Source: Anas platyrhynchos
Lineage: Eukaryota > Chordata > Aves > Anseriformes > Anatidae
DNA: 64,000 bases
Assembly (NCBI RefSeq): GCF_047663525.1
Contig: NC_092616.1
Span: 2,827,501 to 2,891,500 of the forward strand
Direction of reading: 5' to 3'
In this document: piece by piece, positions 21,521 through 33,249 of the stretch
Layout: every line of letters begins with the position of its first letter
Numbering within the stretch: the stretch's first letter is position 1
The notes under the pieces: model-generated
What the model saw: only the letters and a program-made list of their open reading frames with translations
Told to the model about the DNA's origin: nothing
The model's database searches: none
Made by a program: the position numbers and the translations under genes

Positions 21521-21950
21521 AATTTCCTCCAATTGTACCTGTACTATCTGCCTTTCCTGGTGAAAATATTCACATTTTCTGTCTGTATAGTGAAATATAT
21601 ATGTATAGCCCCAGCTGTAACTACAGCTATATGTGCAAGTAAAGGTAAATGTATATACAGAGTTAGATGTGTACACATGGATAACTGGGAGAGAGACAGG
21701 CAAGTGTCTGGGATTCGAGAATTTTACATCACCTGAACTATCAGGAAACCAACCCAGAAGTGCTGGGAGCTGAGGAGAGGGGACATGTGGAGGAAGGTCC
21801 CAGTGACACGGCTGGGAGGTAGGTTGTGATGCCATTCCTACTGCAGTGACCTGACTGCCCGGTGGCAGGCAGGCAGACATGGCGATGTCATTGAGTGCAT
21901 CACAAACCCCACGGGACACAAGGGGCAGCTCAGGCAGCTCTTCACCCTGG
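21520..21950 (+). repeat. Inverted duplication arm 2
   Basis: Reverse complement of about 34625-35035, highly similar ('ttcctgatagttcaggtgatgtaaa' and 'gggacacagg' stretches). Homology stops just before the LTR at 21951. Confidence 0.85.
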
Positions 21951-23022
21951 TGTAGTGGGTTTATGTGGCAAGGTTTTGGTAGCAGGGGGCCATAGGGGTG
22001 GTTTCTGTGAGAAGGATCTGGAAGCTGCCCCATGTTTGGTAAGGGCCCCACTGCTGACCAGAGCCGAGCCAATAAGTGATGTTGTTTTGCACATCTGTGA
22101 GAACATATATAAGACAGGGAAAAAAAAAACGCTGCGCCACACAGCAGCTGGGAGAGTGAGAGAAGTGAAGAACGGCCTTGCAGGGGCCAAGGTCAGTGCA
22201 GAAGGACGGGAAGAGGTGCTCCAGGCACCAGAGCAGAAGTCCCCTGTGGCCTGTGGTGAGGACCATGGTGAAGCAGAATGTCCCCCTGCAGCCAATGGAG
22301 TACCACGGTGGAGCAGGGTTCCACGCTGCAGCCCGTGGAGGAGACCACAGTGGAGTAGGGGGCCCTGCACCGACAGAGGCTGCTGCCTTTGGAAGACCCC
22401 TGCCAGAGCAGATTCTGGGCCGGACCTGTAGCCCGTGGAGAGGAGACCACGCAGGAGCAGGTGACCCGGCAGGAGCTGCTGCCCGTGGGGGAGCCAGGTT
22501 GGAGCAGTTTTCTCCTGAGGGATGGACCCTGTGGTACGGACCCATATCTGGAGCAGTTGTGGAAGAGCTGCTGCCTGTGGGAAGCCCACACTGGATCAGT
22601 TCATCAAGGACTGTATCCCGTGGGTGGGACCCCACAGCACAGGGGACGAGAGTGACCAAGAAGGAGCGGCAGAGAAGAAGTGCTGTAGACTGACCATAAC
22701 CCCCATTCCCCCGTTCCCCTGTGCCACTCGGGGAGAGGAGGTGGAAGAGGGTGGATGGGGGGGGAAGGTGCTTTTGGTTTCTTTTCTTTATTTCTCACTT
22801 CTCTAGCTTGTTAGTAATAAGCAATAAGTCTTAAATAAATTTTACTATCTCCCTATGCCGAGTCTGTTTTTCCTGTTACAATAATTACTGCATGATCTTC
22901 TTGTCCTTATCTCAACCTTAGAGCCCTTTTCATCGTATTTTCTCCCCATTCCTCTTTGAGGAGGGGGAGTGAGAGAGCGGCTGTGGTGGAGCTCATCTGC
23001 GCACTCGAGCGGAACCATGACA
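21951..23022 (+). mobile_element. Large avian ERV LTR (about 1.07 kb)
   Basis: Starts TGTAGTGGGTTTATGTGGC and ends AACCATGACA. It holds a TATA-like 'acatatataagac' at about 22104 and AATAAA near 22835. The central part is made of repeated 'gtggaggagacca'/'ggagcag' stretches that leave long false ORFs on both strands. No matching target-site duplication was found, so it may be a recombinant or truncated element. Confidence 0.75.
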
Positions 23023-23394
23023 AAGGGTTGCTCTTTCTGTGATCATAGCTTCACTCCAGTCCTTCAAGTATACATGAGCTGAGAAGCCTTGTCCAGTGGT
23101 GACTTTTGAGGTAAGGACCAACATACAGCTTGGGGGAAACTGTCTCAAGGATGTATGCTGGCCATAGGAACTGAAGGACAGAAGCAAACAGACGTCACTG
23201 CACAGGGTGGGAAGTAGACCCAGCTGGACTGCTGCCAAACACTCTCACTGGGTTCCATGGTTGTAGCAGGTGCTCGGAAAGACTAGGGAACATTTCAAGG
23301 ACACTAGAGGTTTCAAGCTGTCTTTCTAGATCCACCCAATGGTAATACCTCAGAGATGACAGCAATTCCTCTCCATACTCCCCATCTTGTGTGT
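23023..23394. other. No gene seen
   Basis: Anonymous sequence between two LTRs. Confidence 0.4.
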
Positions 23395-23399
23395 GATGG

Positions 23400-23976
23400 T
23401 GTCCTGGTTTCAGTTAGGACAGAATTAATTTTCTTCCTAGTAGCTGGTGGAATGCTGTGTTTTGGCTTAGGATGAGAAGAGTGCTGATAACACCCCGATG
23501 CTTTAATTGTTGCAGAGCAGTGCTTATACTAAGCCAAGGACATCTCAGCCTTTTGCTCTGTCCTGCCAACGGGCAGGCTGGGGGTGCAGTAAGAGCTGGG
23601 AGGGGACAGACCCAGGACAGGTGACCCAAACTAGCCAAAGGGGTATTCCATCCCATCTGACGTCATGCTAAACAATATATAGGGGTAGCTAGCTGGGGGA
23701 GGGGAGCCGGACTGCTCAGGGTTAGGTTGGGCATCAGTCAGCAGGTGGTGCGCAATTGCATTGTGCATCACTTATTTGTACACATTAGTAGTAGTAGTAC
23801 TACTATCATCGTTATTATTATTGATATTATTATTATTTTCCTGTCTTATTAAACTGTCTTTATCTCAACTCATGGGCTTTACTTTCCCGTTTCTCTCCCC
23901 CATCCCAGAGAGAGAGGGGGGAGGGTGAGCAAACGGCTGTGTGGTGTTTAGCTGCCGGCCGGGTTAAACCACGACA
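23400..23976 (+). mobile_element. Solo ERV LTR with 5-bp target-site duplication
   Basis: It begins TGTCCTGGTTTCAG and ends GGGTTAAACCACGACA. GATGG is repeated on both sides (23395-23399 and 23977-23981). A TATA-like 'caatatatagggg' lies near 23670. The 5-bp duplication fits class III (ERVL-like) integration. No internal region remains, so this is a recombination product. Confidence 0.92.
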
Positions 23977-24184
23977 GATGGTCCCCCACTGAATACCCCA
24001 GGCATTGCAGTGTCCTTGTGTGCACGTGGACATCTATATTTGGCATTCTCCCTATGGTGACTTCGTCTTGGGTGAAGTGATCTCTCACTTTGTGGGGCTC
24101 CAGTCACTGACCACCCCAGACACATGATACTCAGGGAGAACACCTAGGCTCTTCAGGCAGCTCCCCATTAATTTCCTGGAGGAT

Positions 24185-24412
24185 GTCCTCTGCCCTGACA
24201 CTTGTGGGACAGTCATGGCTATATACCTCAGTGACTGTTAACCATTTCTGCTGTCATCAGACACCAACAGGTTACTCCTAAATCCTACCCTTGGTCTCTC
24301 ACAACTCACAAAATGAGCTTTTTCTTTCCCTTATCCATAGAGCAACAGGCTTTTCAGGGAGCAGGTGCTCAGCCCTGGTCTTGGCACCAGCTTTGAAAGA
24401 AGAACCACGTCT
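24185..24412 (-). repeat. OR 3'-flank duplication (partner 49738-49960)
   Basis: The reverse complement matches the 3' flank of the nonsense OR at 48474. Both lie 200-300 bases past their OR stop codons, so the copied unit included 3' flank. Confidence 0.65.
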
Positions 24413-24433
24413 TCAAGAAGTGGGAGATACAAT

Positions 24434-24439
24434 TTTATT
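24434..24439 (-). terminator. Poly(A) signal for the OR at 24630
   Basis: AATAAA on the minus strand about 190 bases past the stop. The equivalent site at 37203-37208 lies in homologous sequence. Confidence 0.5.
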
Positions 24440-24629
24440 AGGCAGATCCTATCACAGAGTTTGTTCTGGCCTGCTGTTATACACATATTATAAAGCCTCA
24501 GTAGTAAACAGAACGGTTTCATTCCTCAGTAGATAGCCGATGAATAAAGAAACATATTGCTAATAAATTAGTAAATGCAAATGATACTGAGGATAACAAT
24601 TTCAATAATGAGCAGGCCTGCAAGGGAAG

Positions 24630-25586
24630 TCATTTGTGTAGATACAGGGGAAATTTATCACCAATCAGAAATATCCATGAAAACACTTTCCGAACAGCAC
24701 TCTTAAGCTCCTTGTTTCTCATGCTGTAGATGAGGGGGTTCAATGCTGGTGGCACAACAGAGTACAGAACTGCCACCACCAGGTCCAGAGACAGTGAGAT
24801 AGAGGGGGACTTCAGGTAGGCAAATATGGTCATGCTGAGAAACAGGGAGACCACTGCCAGGTGAGGGAGACACGTGGAAAAGGCTTTGTACTGTCCCTGC
24901 TCAGAGGGCATCCTCAGTACAGCCCTGAAAATCTGCACATAGGACAGCACAATGAAAACAAAACACCCAGACGCTAAACAGAATCCAACCATAATAATCC
25001 AAACTTTCCTGAGGTAGGAGTTTGAGCAGGAGAGCTTGATGATCTCGGGGATTTCACAGAAGAACTGGTCCACAGCATTGCCTTGGCAAAGTGTCAGAGA
25101 AAACACATTAGCAGTGTGCAGCGCAGCATGGAGAAATCCACTGCCCCAGGCAGCTGCTGCCATCTGGGCACAAGCTCTGCTGCCCAGGAGGGTCTCGTAG
25201 TGCAGGGGCTTGCAGATGGCAACATAGCGGTCATAGGACATGACAGTGAGAAGATAATATTCTGCTGAAAAGAAAAAGAAGAAGAAAAAGACCTGTGCAG
25301 CACATCCTGAGTAGGAAATGGCCCTGGTATCCCAGAGGGAATTGGCCATGGCTTTGGGGACAGTGGTGGAGATGCAGCCCAGGTCGAGGAGGGCAAGGTT
25401 GAGGAGGAAGAAGTACATGGGGGTGTGAAGACGGTGGTCACAGGCTACGGCGGTGAGGATGAGGCCGTTGCCCAGGAGGGCAGCCAGGTAGATGCCCAGG
25501 AAGAGCGCGAAGTGCAGGAGCTGCAGCTCCCGTGTGTCTGCAAATGGCAGGAGGAGGAACTCAGTGCTGGAGCTGCTGTTGGACAT
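24630..25586 (-). CDS. Olfactory receptor, family-14-like (gamma-c)
   Basis: A 318-residue intact odorant receptor. The start at 25586 (MSNSSS, sequon) matches its paralogues; the in-frame ATG at 25634 lies before the acceptor tcctcag (ending 25614), so it is not in the predicted mRNA. Hallmarks: GN 39-40, PMYFF 56-60, MSYDRYVAIC, a cysteine-bearing loop 2 (QFFCEIPEIIKLSC), KAFSTCLPHL and NPLIYSMRN. Compared with its neighbours it has one residue fewer around SLSLDLV in the loop before helix 7. Its unit (OR, cassette, signal-exon block) is a tandem copy of the unit at 37416, 12.8 kb away. Ligand not predictable. Confidence 0.96.
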   Translation of the reverse strand: MSNSSSSTEFLLLPFADTRELQLLHFALFLGIYLAALLGNGLILTAVACDHRLHTPMYFFLLNLALLDLGCISTTVPKAMANSLWDTRAISYSGCAAQVFFFFFFFSAEYYLLTVMSYDRYVAICKPLHYETLLGSRACAQMAAAAWGSGFLHAALHTANVFSLTLCQGNAVDQFFCEIPEIIKLSCSNSYLRKVWIIMVGFCLASGCFVFIVLSYVQIFRAVLRMPSEQGQYKAFSTCLPHLAVVSLFLSMTIFAYLKSPSISLSLDLVVAVLYSVVPPALNPLIYSMRNKELKSAVRKVFSWIFLIGDKFPLYLHK

Positions 25587-25639
25587 TTGACTCTTCTGGG
25601 CCTGGGGACCAGTCTGAGGAGGAAAATAAAGCAAAATGT

Positions 25640-26110
25640 TAGGCTAGACCATGTGAGCAAAATGTACTTTAATTCTTGTTACACCTCAAAACTGCTGCTA
25701 CCCTTTCAGGAAAATCTATATCGCAGCTGCCTTGCTGGTTCTAGTTGGTGCTGCCAGAGGGTGCTGCTGGGAGCAGGGGACTCTGGAAGTCCTTGGCATT
25801 ACTGCTGCACTCCAGGTGAAATCTTGTGGGTCCTGTGAGGCAATGACTCTGTCCTTGAGATCAGAGTGAGCGAAGTAATCTGGGTATGGAGAGCTGTATG
25901 AGGAGGAAAAAACAGGAAAACATTAGGACAGAACACTGTGATCAAACCCACTCCATTTCTTGTACAAACCTCCCAGACTGCCTCTCCCCTTTCAGGAACA
26001 CCTTTGCAGGTCCCTTTCATGAGCTGTGGTCGGTGCTGGTTGATGGCGCCACTGGGATGAGAAGGGCTCTCGAGGAGGCAGTCCTGCCCTCCACAGTTAG
26101 GTAAATGAGA
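25640..26110 (-). repeat. Tandemly duplicated 5' flank of the OR at 24630
   Basis: About 25590-25790 and 25800-26100 are diverged copies of the same stretch before the coding exon. The outer copy resembles 48240-48470, in front of the nonsense OR, more closely. Its acceptor-like site reads cctcctcatacag, weaker than the inner one. Confidence 0.55.
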
Positions 26111-26885
26111 ACATGGGCTGTTCTTGGATTAAATACAGATGAGATATCAAACTATTTTCTCTGTTCTTGTGAAAACCCACCATCCAGACTCCAGTGTGTT
26201 TTTTAAAGTTTCTGCACCTCATCTAAGAGGTTCCTTTTAGGTATATATCATTGGTGTTTGTCCTGCCCACCCATGGAAATCTTGGAGGTCCCAAAAGGCA
26301 AAGGTCACACTCAGGTGTTCCCCTGAATAGAGCCTTAATGCTGCTGAGAGCACAGGAATCCATTTTCAAAGAGCAGACCTCTTAACCCCTCACCCATATC
26401 ATCATATCTGAGGAGGATCTTAGCTCTCTGCCTTTCACCACGGACACAGAAGGGTCATAGCAGCTGCCCATATACAACCATTCAGCAACATTTCTACAGC
26501 CTTAGGACTGACATGTCTTCTCCATGGGGCTGCTAGATAACACAGGGTTGCTAGGGCAGAGCTGAGCCTTCTGCAAGGATATATGCAGCCCAGCAGAAGC
26601 CCCATGTAAAGAGTCAAATTTCCTTAGATGTGGTGTCCTGAAGGGCGAGTCAGCTCCTTCTCCACACACAGCATTTTCCCGAGACTCAACAGTTAGGAGG
26701 GAACATGGATGCCTTTTATTCATAGCATATCTGAGTGATAGGAACATCATCACCAGTTTTTGAGCCGCACACAAATTCTCATACCCAAAAGACTAGTTAG
26801 TCAAAAGAATCTCATGATATTATTATTAGATGAGAAAAGAAACTAAGCAGTTTGTATGAAGAAGGTGTTGGCAGGGCAAGTGCCC
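26111..26885. other. Putative 5' intron sequence
   Basis: Between the coding exon and the cassette. No supported frame. Confidence 0.4.
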
Positions 26886-26889
26886 AAAT

Positions 26890-28045
26890 CCACCCTCCCA
26901 TCTTGCTGCTGGGAGCAGCTCCTTCTCACTCCCTGCCCATGGCTCTACTGCCTGCAGCTTTCCCTGCCTGCAGCTGGGTCTCTGTCCCCACGCCTCCTGC
27001 CTGCAGCTCACAGCCCCCATCCCACCCGCTGGGTGCTCAGCTCTGCCCTGCAGACACCTCCTGGCAGCAGGGCTCTGCCCAGGGGCAGCTCGGTGGGGTC
27101 ACGTCCTAGAGCCCAGGTCACGCAGACCCTGCTGACACTGCGTGAGTGGTGGTGGAGCATTCTAGGGGTTGAGAGGCAGGAAAGGGACTTGCTGTGGTCC
27201 TTGTAATGCTGCTTGTGAAGTCTTAGATGGAAAAGCCCCTATCCTGAAACAGCAGACTTTATTTCTCTTCTCACTGAGGCAAAGAAGAGAAAAACGTAAG
27301 CAGAGAGTCTGGAAAGCTAAGAGTGAACAGGAATTCTCACCTTTATCCCTGCTCTTTCAAAGTCCCCGTGGATACATCCTGCTTGCACTGTGGAGCTGTG
27401 AGCAGGCTGCCCCAGGTAGCAGCCTCCCACCAGCAGCAGGACCCTGCCCTGCCAGGGGGGGCTCCTTCCACCCACAGCTTCTCCCCGCAGCGCCCTGGGC
27501 AGCTCCCCGGGCAGGCTGAGTGCTGAGCCTGGCAGGCGGCAGAGGCCCTGCCCCGGCACACAGCCCCTGGGCCACAGCAGGGACCCTGCTCTGCACCACA
27601 GCCCTGGACACCCCTGCCTGCACCCCCGGCTTCTCCTGCCTCCACGAACTGCGGCTGCATTGCCCTCCAGCCAGAGACTTACCGGGTGCAGGGCTGGGAA
27701 GTCTTCTTCCCCAGTGAGCTCTGGGCATGCTGCCACTTCTGCCTGCCTTTAAGCACTGTGTCTCTGCAGGCAGTGCCCCCAGGACTGCTGCGCTGTGCAG
27801 AGGAGCTGCTCCTGGGCAGAGCTGTCTCTGTGCAGCGCTGCCCGCTTGCCAGGAGCTCCCCTTGGGCCCAGGAGCCCGGCCCAGCTCAGCAGCAGAGGCC
27901 CAGCCCAAGGCCTCCCTTGCTCTGCCCCCCACTAGGCTCCCAGCACATGGCCCTGGGGCTGCAGGGGAACCTGCTGGGAAACAGCCTGAAGGGATCCCTG
28001 GGCTTCCCTCCCTCCCCTGGGCACACACACTTCTTGACAGCAGGA
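26890..28045 (-). promoter_or_regulatory. OR upstream cassette (for the OR at 24630)
   Basis: Two GC-rich parts (26890-27210 and 27395-28045) separated by an A/G-rich stretch. In OR sense it has CCCAAGGGGA (27857-27866 on the reverse strand), a CTTAAAGG TATA-like element (27746-27753) and the donor CACCCG/GTAAGT (27677-27683), in that order over about 180 bases. That order suggests a promoter and a short noncoding exon, spliced over about 2.07 kb to the acceptor at 25614. The layout is seen; the function is inferred. Confidence 0.55.
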
Positions 28046-28049
28046 TCAT

Positions 28050-29215
28050 TTCTCCAAAAAGTCAGGCAGCAGAGTCCGTTAAGACATCTCATGCTGGATT
28101 TTAATCCTGTGGCTAGGAGGGCACTCAGCTCACACCCATGCCTGCCCAAGGCACATAGGAACTGGGATTCGCCTGCCCTCACTTCAGGTGTGCACCACAT
28201 GGGCAGCTGCAGGTGTGCTCCTTTTTTCATCTCCAGGATCATTAATGGAGATGGAGGAAATCAGGGGGCTGCAAACACCTGGTGACATGTCAGGGGGCAG
28301 AGGTACGTGCAGGCATCTGCAAACTCTCATGGAGGTACTATGAGGGACAGGGCAGCACATGGGGATATCCCCTTGGAGGCTGGTGGGGGATGCCTTTGGC
28401 CAGCTGAAATGACAGCAAATGCACCCATTTAGGACAACTAAACCTGTCCCTCCTCAGTAGGCTCAGGGCAGCCTGTAGAGGCATCCACCTGACCCAATGG
28501 AGAACTGTGCCACAGGGAGAGCTGAGTCTCTCTCTCCCTCTTCTCCATCTGGTTTTCCCTCCATCTCCAGGGACTGTAACAGCATTTGGCTCATGGACAT
28601 TCCTATATTACCTAATGAAATTCGGGGCAGCTGCTCCATTTAAAGCCAATTCCAGGCCTGCAGTTCTACCTGAGATGCCAATGCTGCCCAACACCACTAC
28701 AGCATGCAGCTGACACGGGCAGCACAGGACCCACAGGACAGCTCTGGCCATTCACAACTGGTACTTAAAGGACACTCCTGAGGGCATCTCTGGTAGACGT
28801 GGTGCTTATGAGCAAGTGACTGCTTCTCAGAGAGCCAAGGTCTGTCCCACCTCTATTCGGTAGAGGCAGGCAACGCATGGATATGAGGCACATCACACAA
28901 GAGTTTCCACTTGTGTTGTTCAGCTCGCAAACATTTCTGCTGCTTATCACCTCCATCCTTCATTCACCTCTTTGATTGTACCATCCAGACACAACCCAAT
29001 GATTTTTTGTCTGTGTCCCTGAATCACAGGTTGCCCATACCAAGGACATTTTCAGCAGTCCCCTTCCCCTGCCTGGAGATCGGCCTCATCTCCAGCACTG
29101 GCCCTCAGGGCTGCACCAACACCACAAAGGCCCTCTGCTCTCAGGGCGGCACAGCCCAGGCCTGTTTCCTTCTGGCCTTGGGAACACCAGGGCTTGCCCT
29201 CCTTCGGGTCCCTCA
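28050..29215. other. No gene seen
   Basis: Anonymous sequence between the cassette and the signal-exon block. Short frames only, none conserved. Confidence 0.4.
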
Positions 29216-29219
29216 TTTC

Positions 29220-30940
29220 ATCCTCCTATGGCCATCAGCCATCCACAGCAGCAGGTCTCTGCCCTGCTGGAAAGCCTTTGCATGTCTTGGGTCTTGGGCA
29301 GAAGGTCTGGGACTAGTTTGAGTTTGGCCCTTGTGCCACAGCTGAGGTGCTGCAGCCCAGATGTGCCCCAATGCCCTCAGCCTGGGGCACAGACGGGAGG
29401 AGCTGAATCTTGACTGCAAGGAAGCTGTGTCAGCATTAAGGAGTGCACTGCAGCTGTCCCAACCTGTTCTCCCTACTCTCCCCTTCATCTGCAGTGCTGC
29501 ACTACCCCTCTCCCTTACCATGAGGTGCTGAAGGTAAGTTTGCCATTCCCTCGTGTGCCACCTCTGCCTGTGGCATGGCAGCGGGGATGTCCTGGGCGAG
29601 GGTGCTGAGGCCTTCTCAGAGCACAGAGCCTTGTGGGACGTGAGGGGAGGAAGGCCCAGGAATGTGCTGCAATTCCCTCCATATAACACATCCTACTTCA
29701 CCAAGTGAGCGACATGCTGTGAAGACGAGTTCAGGCACAATGAGGAGCTGCTGCATCCCAGGCGCCTTCGCTCCCATCGTTTGAAAAAAGCCCAGCCCCA
29801 GGACAAGCCTCGAACCACACCTTCCTGGAAGGGCTTCCAAGAGCAGAGGCCTGTTGATGCAGGAACACAGCAGGGACTTCTCCATTGTTCCATTTCCTAT
29901 ATTCCATGGCCTTTGTCACCATTTGGAGATGTTCCTCGTAAATTTGTCAGGATCCTGTGGAAAAGAACTGGGAAGAAATGAAATGACTGTTTCTCAGGAC
30001 AAGAAGGGAAATCTCTCGTCTCTCCTGAGCTGTGCTGTCTCCATGCTGCTGACCTCACAGGCCTTCTAATGACACATGCTGATGTCACAGGGGTGCACTG
30101 CATCACCAGGATATCGTCTCTGGAGCAGCAGCAGTGCCGGCACTTCCCTGCAAGGCCTGGTCCCTGCTGGGCACTGCTTGGGTGCTCCCCAGCGCTGTCC
30201 TTCTGTGGCCAGGAGTGGGGTCAGCAGGCAGCAAGCTTGCACTGGGCGACCCTCGCTGACGGGCGGAGGAGCAGGGGCACCTTGCAGAGGAGCTGTGGTT
30301 GAGGAGCCAGGGCTGGCATCCCTTGTCCTGAGCTGAGGGCCAGCAGCAAGCGAGATGGAGGGCTGCTGGAGCACGACCATCACCTCTGTCCTGACTTCCC
30401 TGTTCCCAGTGCTCCTGCATCTCTCCCCCAAAGGTAAGGGTGTCAGCAGCCCCTTCCCAAGATGTGTCACAGGGGCTGGCAGCTGTCCAAAGCTTTGCAG
30501 GGGGCTGGAAATGGCTGGTGGCTGCTGCAAGAGCCTTGCCTGAGTGTCCCTCTGGGCTCAGGGGAGTATGCGGTAGCCAGGATTCCTGGGTCCTGATGCT
30601 AGGGGTGCCCTAAGCCCCAGGGCTCCTCTGGGCATGGCTCAGCCTCCTTGTGATGGGGACAGTCCAGGGCCAGGTTTCCCTGGGAGCTGGTGTCTCTTTG
30701 GGATCTGTCTCTGGGAGGAAAGACGACCGGTGTCCCAGATACTGGTGTGTCCTCCAGTTCCCACAGGCCTCTCAGGAATGTGCCAAAAATGCCTGTGTTG
30801 GAAATCAAGCCTTCCCCTTGTACTGATCTCCTTCAGGGGAACCAGCCCCTCCTGTGCCACCAGGCTGCCAGAGCGTGTTCTGGGTGCTGAGATGCCATCC
30901 CTGGATGGCCACAGCCCTGGTGCTGGACCCTTCCAATCTC
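29220..30940 (+). repeat. Signal-exon block, copy B
   Basis: Direct duplicate of 3220-4800 and 41600-42760. It includes the exon at 30355. A second acceptor-like stretch, 'ctccttcag' followed by gggaacc, lies at about 30837 and may begin a further exon. Confidence 0.75.
30355..30433 (+). CDS. Signal-peptide-like first exon, copy B
   Basis: ATG to donor is 79 bases, 26 codons plus one base (phase 1): MEGCW, a hydrophobic core (VLTSLFPVLLHL), then SPK. It ends AAAG/GTAAGG. Length and phase equal those of the copy at 42380. Phase-1 leader exons are typical of secreted and membrane proteins built from extracellular modules. The following domain was not identified, so the family is unknown. The orientation is opposite to the neighbouring OR genes. 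Confidence 0.4.
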
Positions 30941-30945
30941 CCTAC

Positions 30946-31420
30946 TGTGGTGGGTTTACACAGGTACACAGGTGAACTCCATGGCCACCGCTCTTTTACT
31001 TCCCCACCTACAAGGAAAAGGGGGAAAAAATACGATGAAAAGAGCTCAAGGCTTGAGATAGAACAGGAGGTCACCCACCAAATATCCTCATGGGTACCAA
31101 TTATCATCACAGGCAAGACAGACTTAGCATAGGCAGATTAATATATTTTATTGCCTATCACTGGTGCACTACAACCTTGAGGAACTACAAGCAAACTAAA
31201 AACACCATTCCCCCCATCCAGCCTCCTGTAACTCCTTCTCCTAGGTGGAACAGGAGAATTGGGAATTGCTGTCAGTCCATGACACTGTTTCCACTGCTCC
31301 TTGATGGTCAATCTCTGCCCTCTCTGGGTCCCTCCTGTGGGATGCCCTCCTTCCCAAATGAATCCTGCGTGGGACCATAAAGGGCTCAGATAATGACAGA
31401 TATGACTGGATCATGTTAAA
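30946..31420 (-). mobile_element. ERV LTR fragment, reverse orientation, duplicate copy
   Basis: Duplicate of 4813-5260, starting TGTGGTGGGTTTACAC. Same limits of evidence. Confidence 0.6.
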
Positions 31421-31449
31421 ATAAAGTTGTTAGAAGCAATAGATCAGCT

Positions 31450-32060
31450 TCATAGTTGCTGACCACAATGTTCATTTTTTGTTGGTGTAGTAGTTGTGTT
31501 TGGTCTCAGAACTGTGTTGCGTAGCACATTACATATTGTGTGTGTTCCCTGTTGTGCTGTTTATCCTTTGTGGGAGCTGGTTTATGGTTATTAGTTTACT
31601 CTATGGCCTAACACTACCTTATGTTGTGATAAAATTACTGGTCATGAGACAAATCTGGTAGTTGTACTCAGCATTGCTGTCACCTCCATGCTCGAGGAAC
31701 TTTCTCTCAGAAACTATTTATAATTAACAGTCTTCACTTTTCTCCCCAGGGAGCCAATCTATGGAAGGGATGAGAGGGGACACTTCTTCTCCCCCCAGCA
31801 AGTTACAATAGCTCTTCAAAACTTGGAATCCTTGGAATGTTCAAACCAGCCTGTACGTATTGTTATGTGTCCTGAATGTGTTTCAGGTTTTGTTTAAGGT
31901 TAGAGTAAACTATTTCAGAATGCCACACAATGATCTTCCCTGAGGCAGGATAATTATGAGGGGCAGGGTGTGTGGGAGGATATGGGCAGGCACCTAGAAC
32001 TGTGGGCACCTCCAATGCTTTCTAACTTCACCCCTGAAGAAGTGCAGAATCATAAAAATA

Positions 32061-32093
<33 letters not shown>

Positions 32094-32460
32094 GGCAGAA
32101 TGCTTGAAAAAGGAGTGTCATCACCCTGGCGATTCCAAAGAGGGAGAAATCACTGCAGTGTGCTGGGGCTTGGCCTATGCTTACGAGTTGCAATCTACAC
32201 AACTCCAATCCCTGCGACTGGGCCAGAGAAGCAACCTGTGCCTCTATCACTCATACATACATATGAGAAGAAACAGGAGAGACAAAATCAGCTTGTTTAG
32301 CTAGGAAAGAAGCTCCTACTCATACAGGGGAGGAGGAAGAAAAAGACGAGGCAGGCTCCTCCCAAGTAGAGCCATCACAGGAAAAGGTGGATGAAGACAG
32401 AGATAACATAAAAGGAGCAGTAAGCTCCTGATCACCATTCCTTGGGGAGCTGTGAGATGT
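31450..32460 (+). mobile_element. ERVL-like leader and gag region, degraded
   Basis: Duplicate of 5380-6250 extended by about 150 bases, which match 15170-15300 of the ERVL copy. It holds an (AAAT)n run at 32058-32092. It is cut at its right end by the CR1 copy at 32462. Confidence 0.55.
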
Positions 32461-32461
32461 G

Positions 32462-33243
32462 TGATTACAGAATCACAGAATCACAGAATTTCTAGGTTGG
32501 AAGAGACCTCAAGATCATCGAGTCCAACCTCTGACCTAATGCTAACAGTCCCCACTAAACTACATCCCTAAGCTCTGCATCTAAATGTCTTTTAAAGACT
32601 TCCAGGGATGGTGACACCACCACTTCCCTGGGCAGCCCGTTCCAGTGTCTAACAACCCTTTCAGTAAAGAAATTCTTCCTAACATCCAACCTAAAACTCC
32701 CCTGGCACAACTTAAGCCCATTCCCCCTCGTCCTGTCACCAGACATGTGGGAGAATAGACCAACCCCCACCTCGCTACAGCCTCCTTTAAGGTGTCTGTA
32801 GAGAGCGATAAGGTCGCCCCTGAGCCTCCTCTTCTCCAGGCTGAACAAGCCCAGCTCCCTCAGCCGCTCCTCGTAGGACTTGTTCTCAAGGCCCCTCACC
32901 AGCTTCGTCGCCCTTCTCTGGACCCTCTCAAGCACCTCGATGTCCTTCTTGTAGCGAGGGGCCCAAAACTGAACACAGTACTCGAGGTGCGGCCTCACCA
33001 GAGCCGAGTACAGGGGGATGATCACCTCCCTAGCCCTGCTGGTCACACTGTTTCTTATGCAAGCCAGGATGCTGTTGGCCTTCTTGGCCACCTGAGCACA
33101 CTGCTGGCTCATATTCAGCTGACTGTCCACCATCGCTCCCAGGTCCTTCTCCGCCAGGCAGCTCTCCAACCACTCATCTCCCAGCCGGTAGCTGTGCTTG
33201 GGGTTATTGCGCCCCAGGTGCAGGACCCAGCACTTAGCCTTGT
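32462..33243 (-). mobile_element. 5'-truncated CR1 LINE with intact C-terminal frame
   Basis: A 204-codon uninterrupted C-terminal part of CR1 ORF2 lies at 32555-33169 (motifs [43 protein letters not shown]). The 3' end has 'gattctgtgattctgtaat', the octamer-type CR1 terminus. Truncated at about 33243. Its lack of damage marks it as one of the youngest CR1 copies here. Confidence 0.93.
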
Positions 33244-33249
33244 AAAAAA

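Noticed and set aside
21942-22693. Several 170-230-codon frames on both strands
   Set aside because: They lie inside an LTR with internal repeats and have no retroviral or host domain.
21951-23022. Target-site duplication for the large LTR
   Set aside because: The flanks cctgg and aaggg do not match, so none is claimed.
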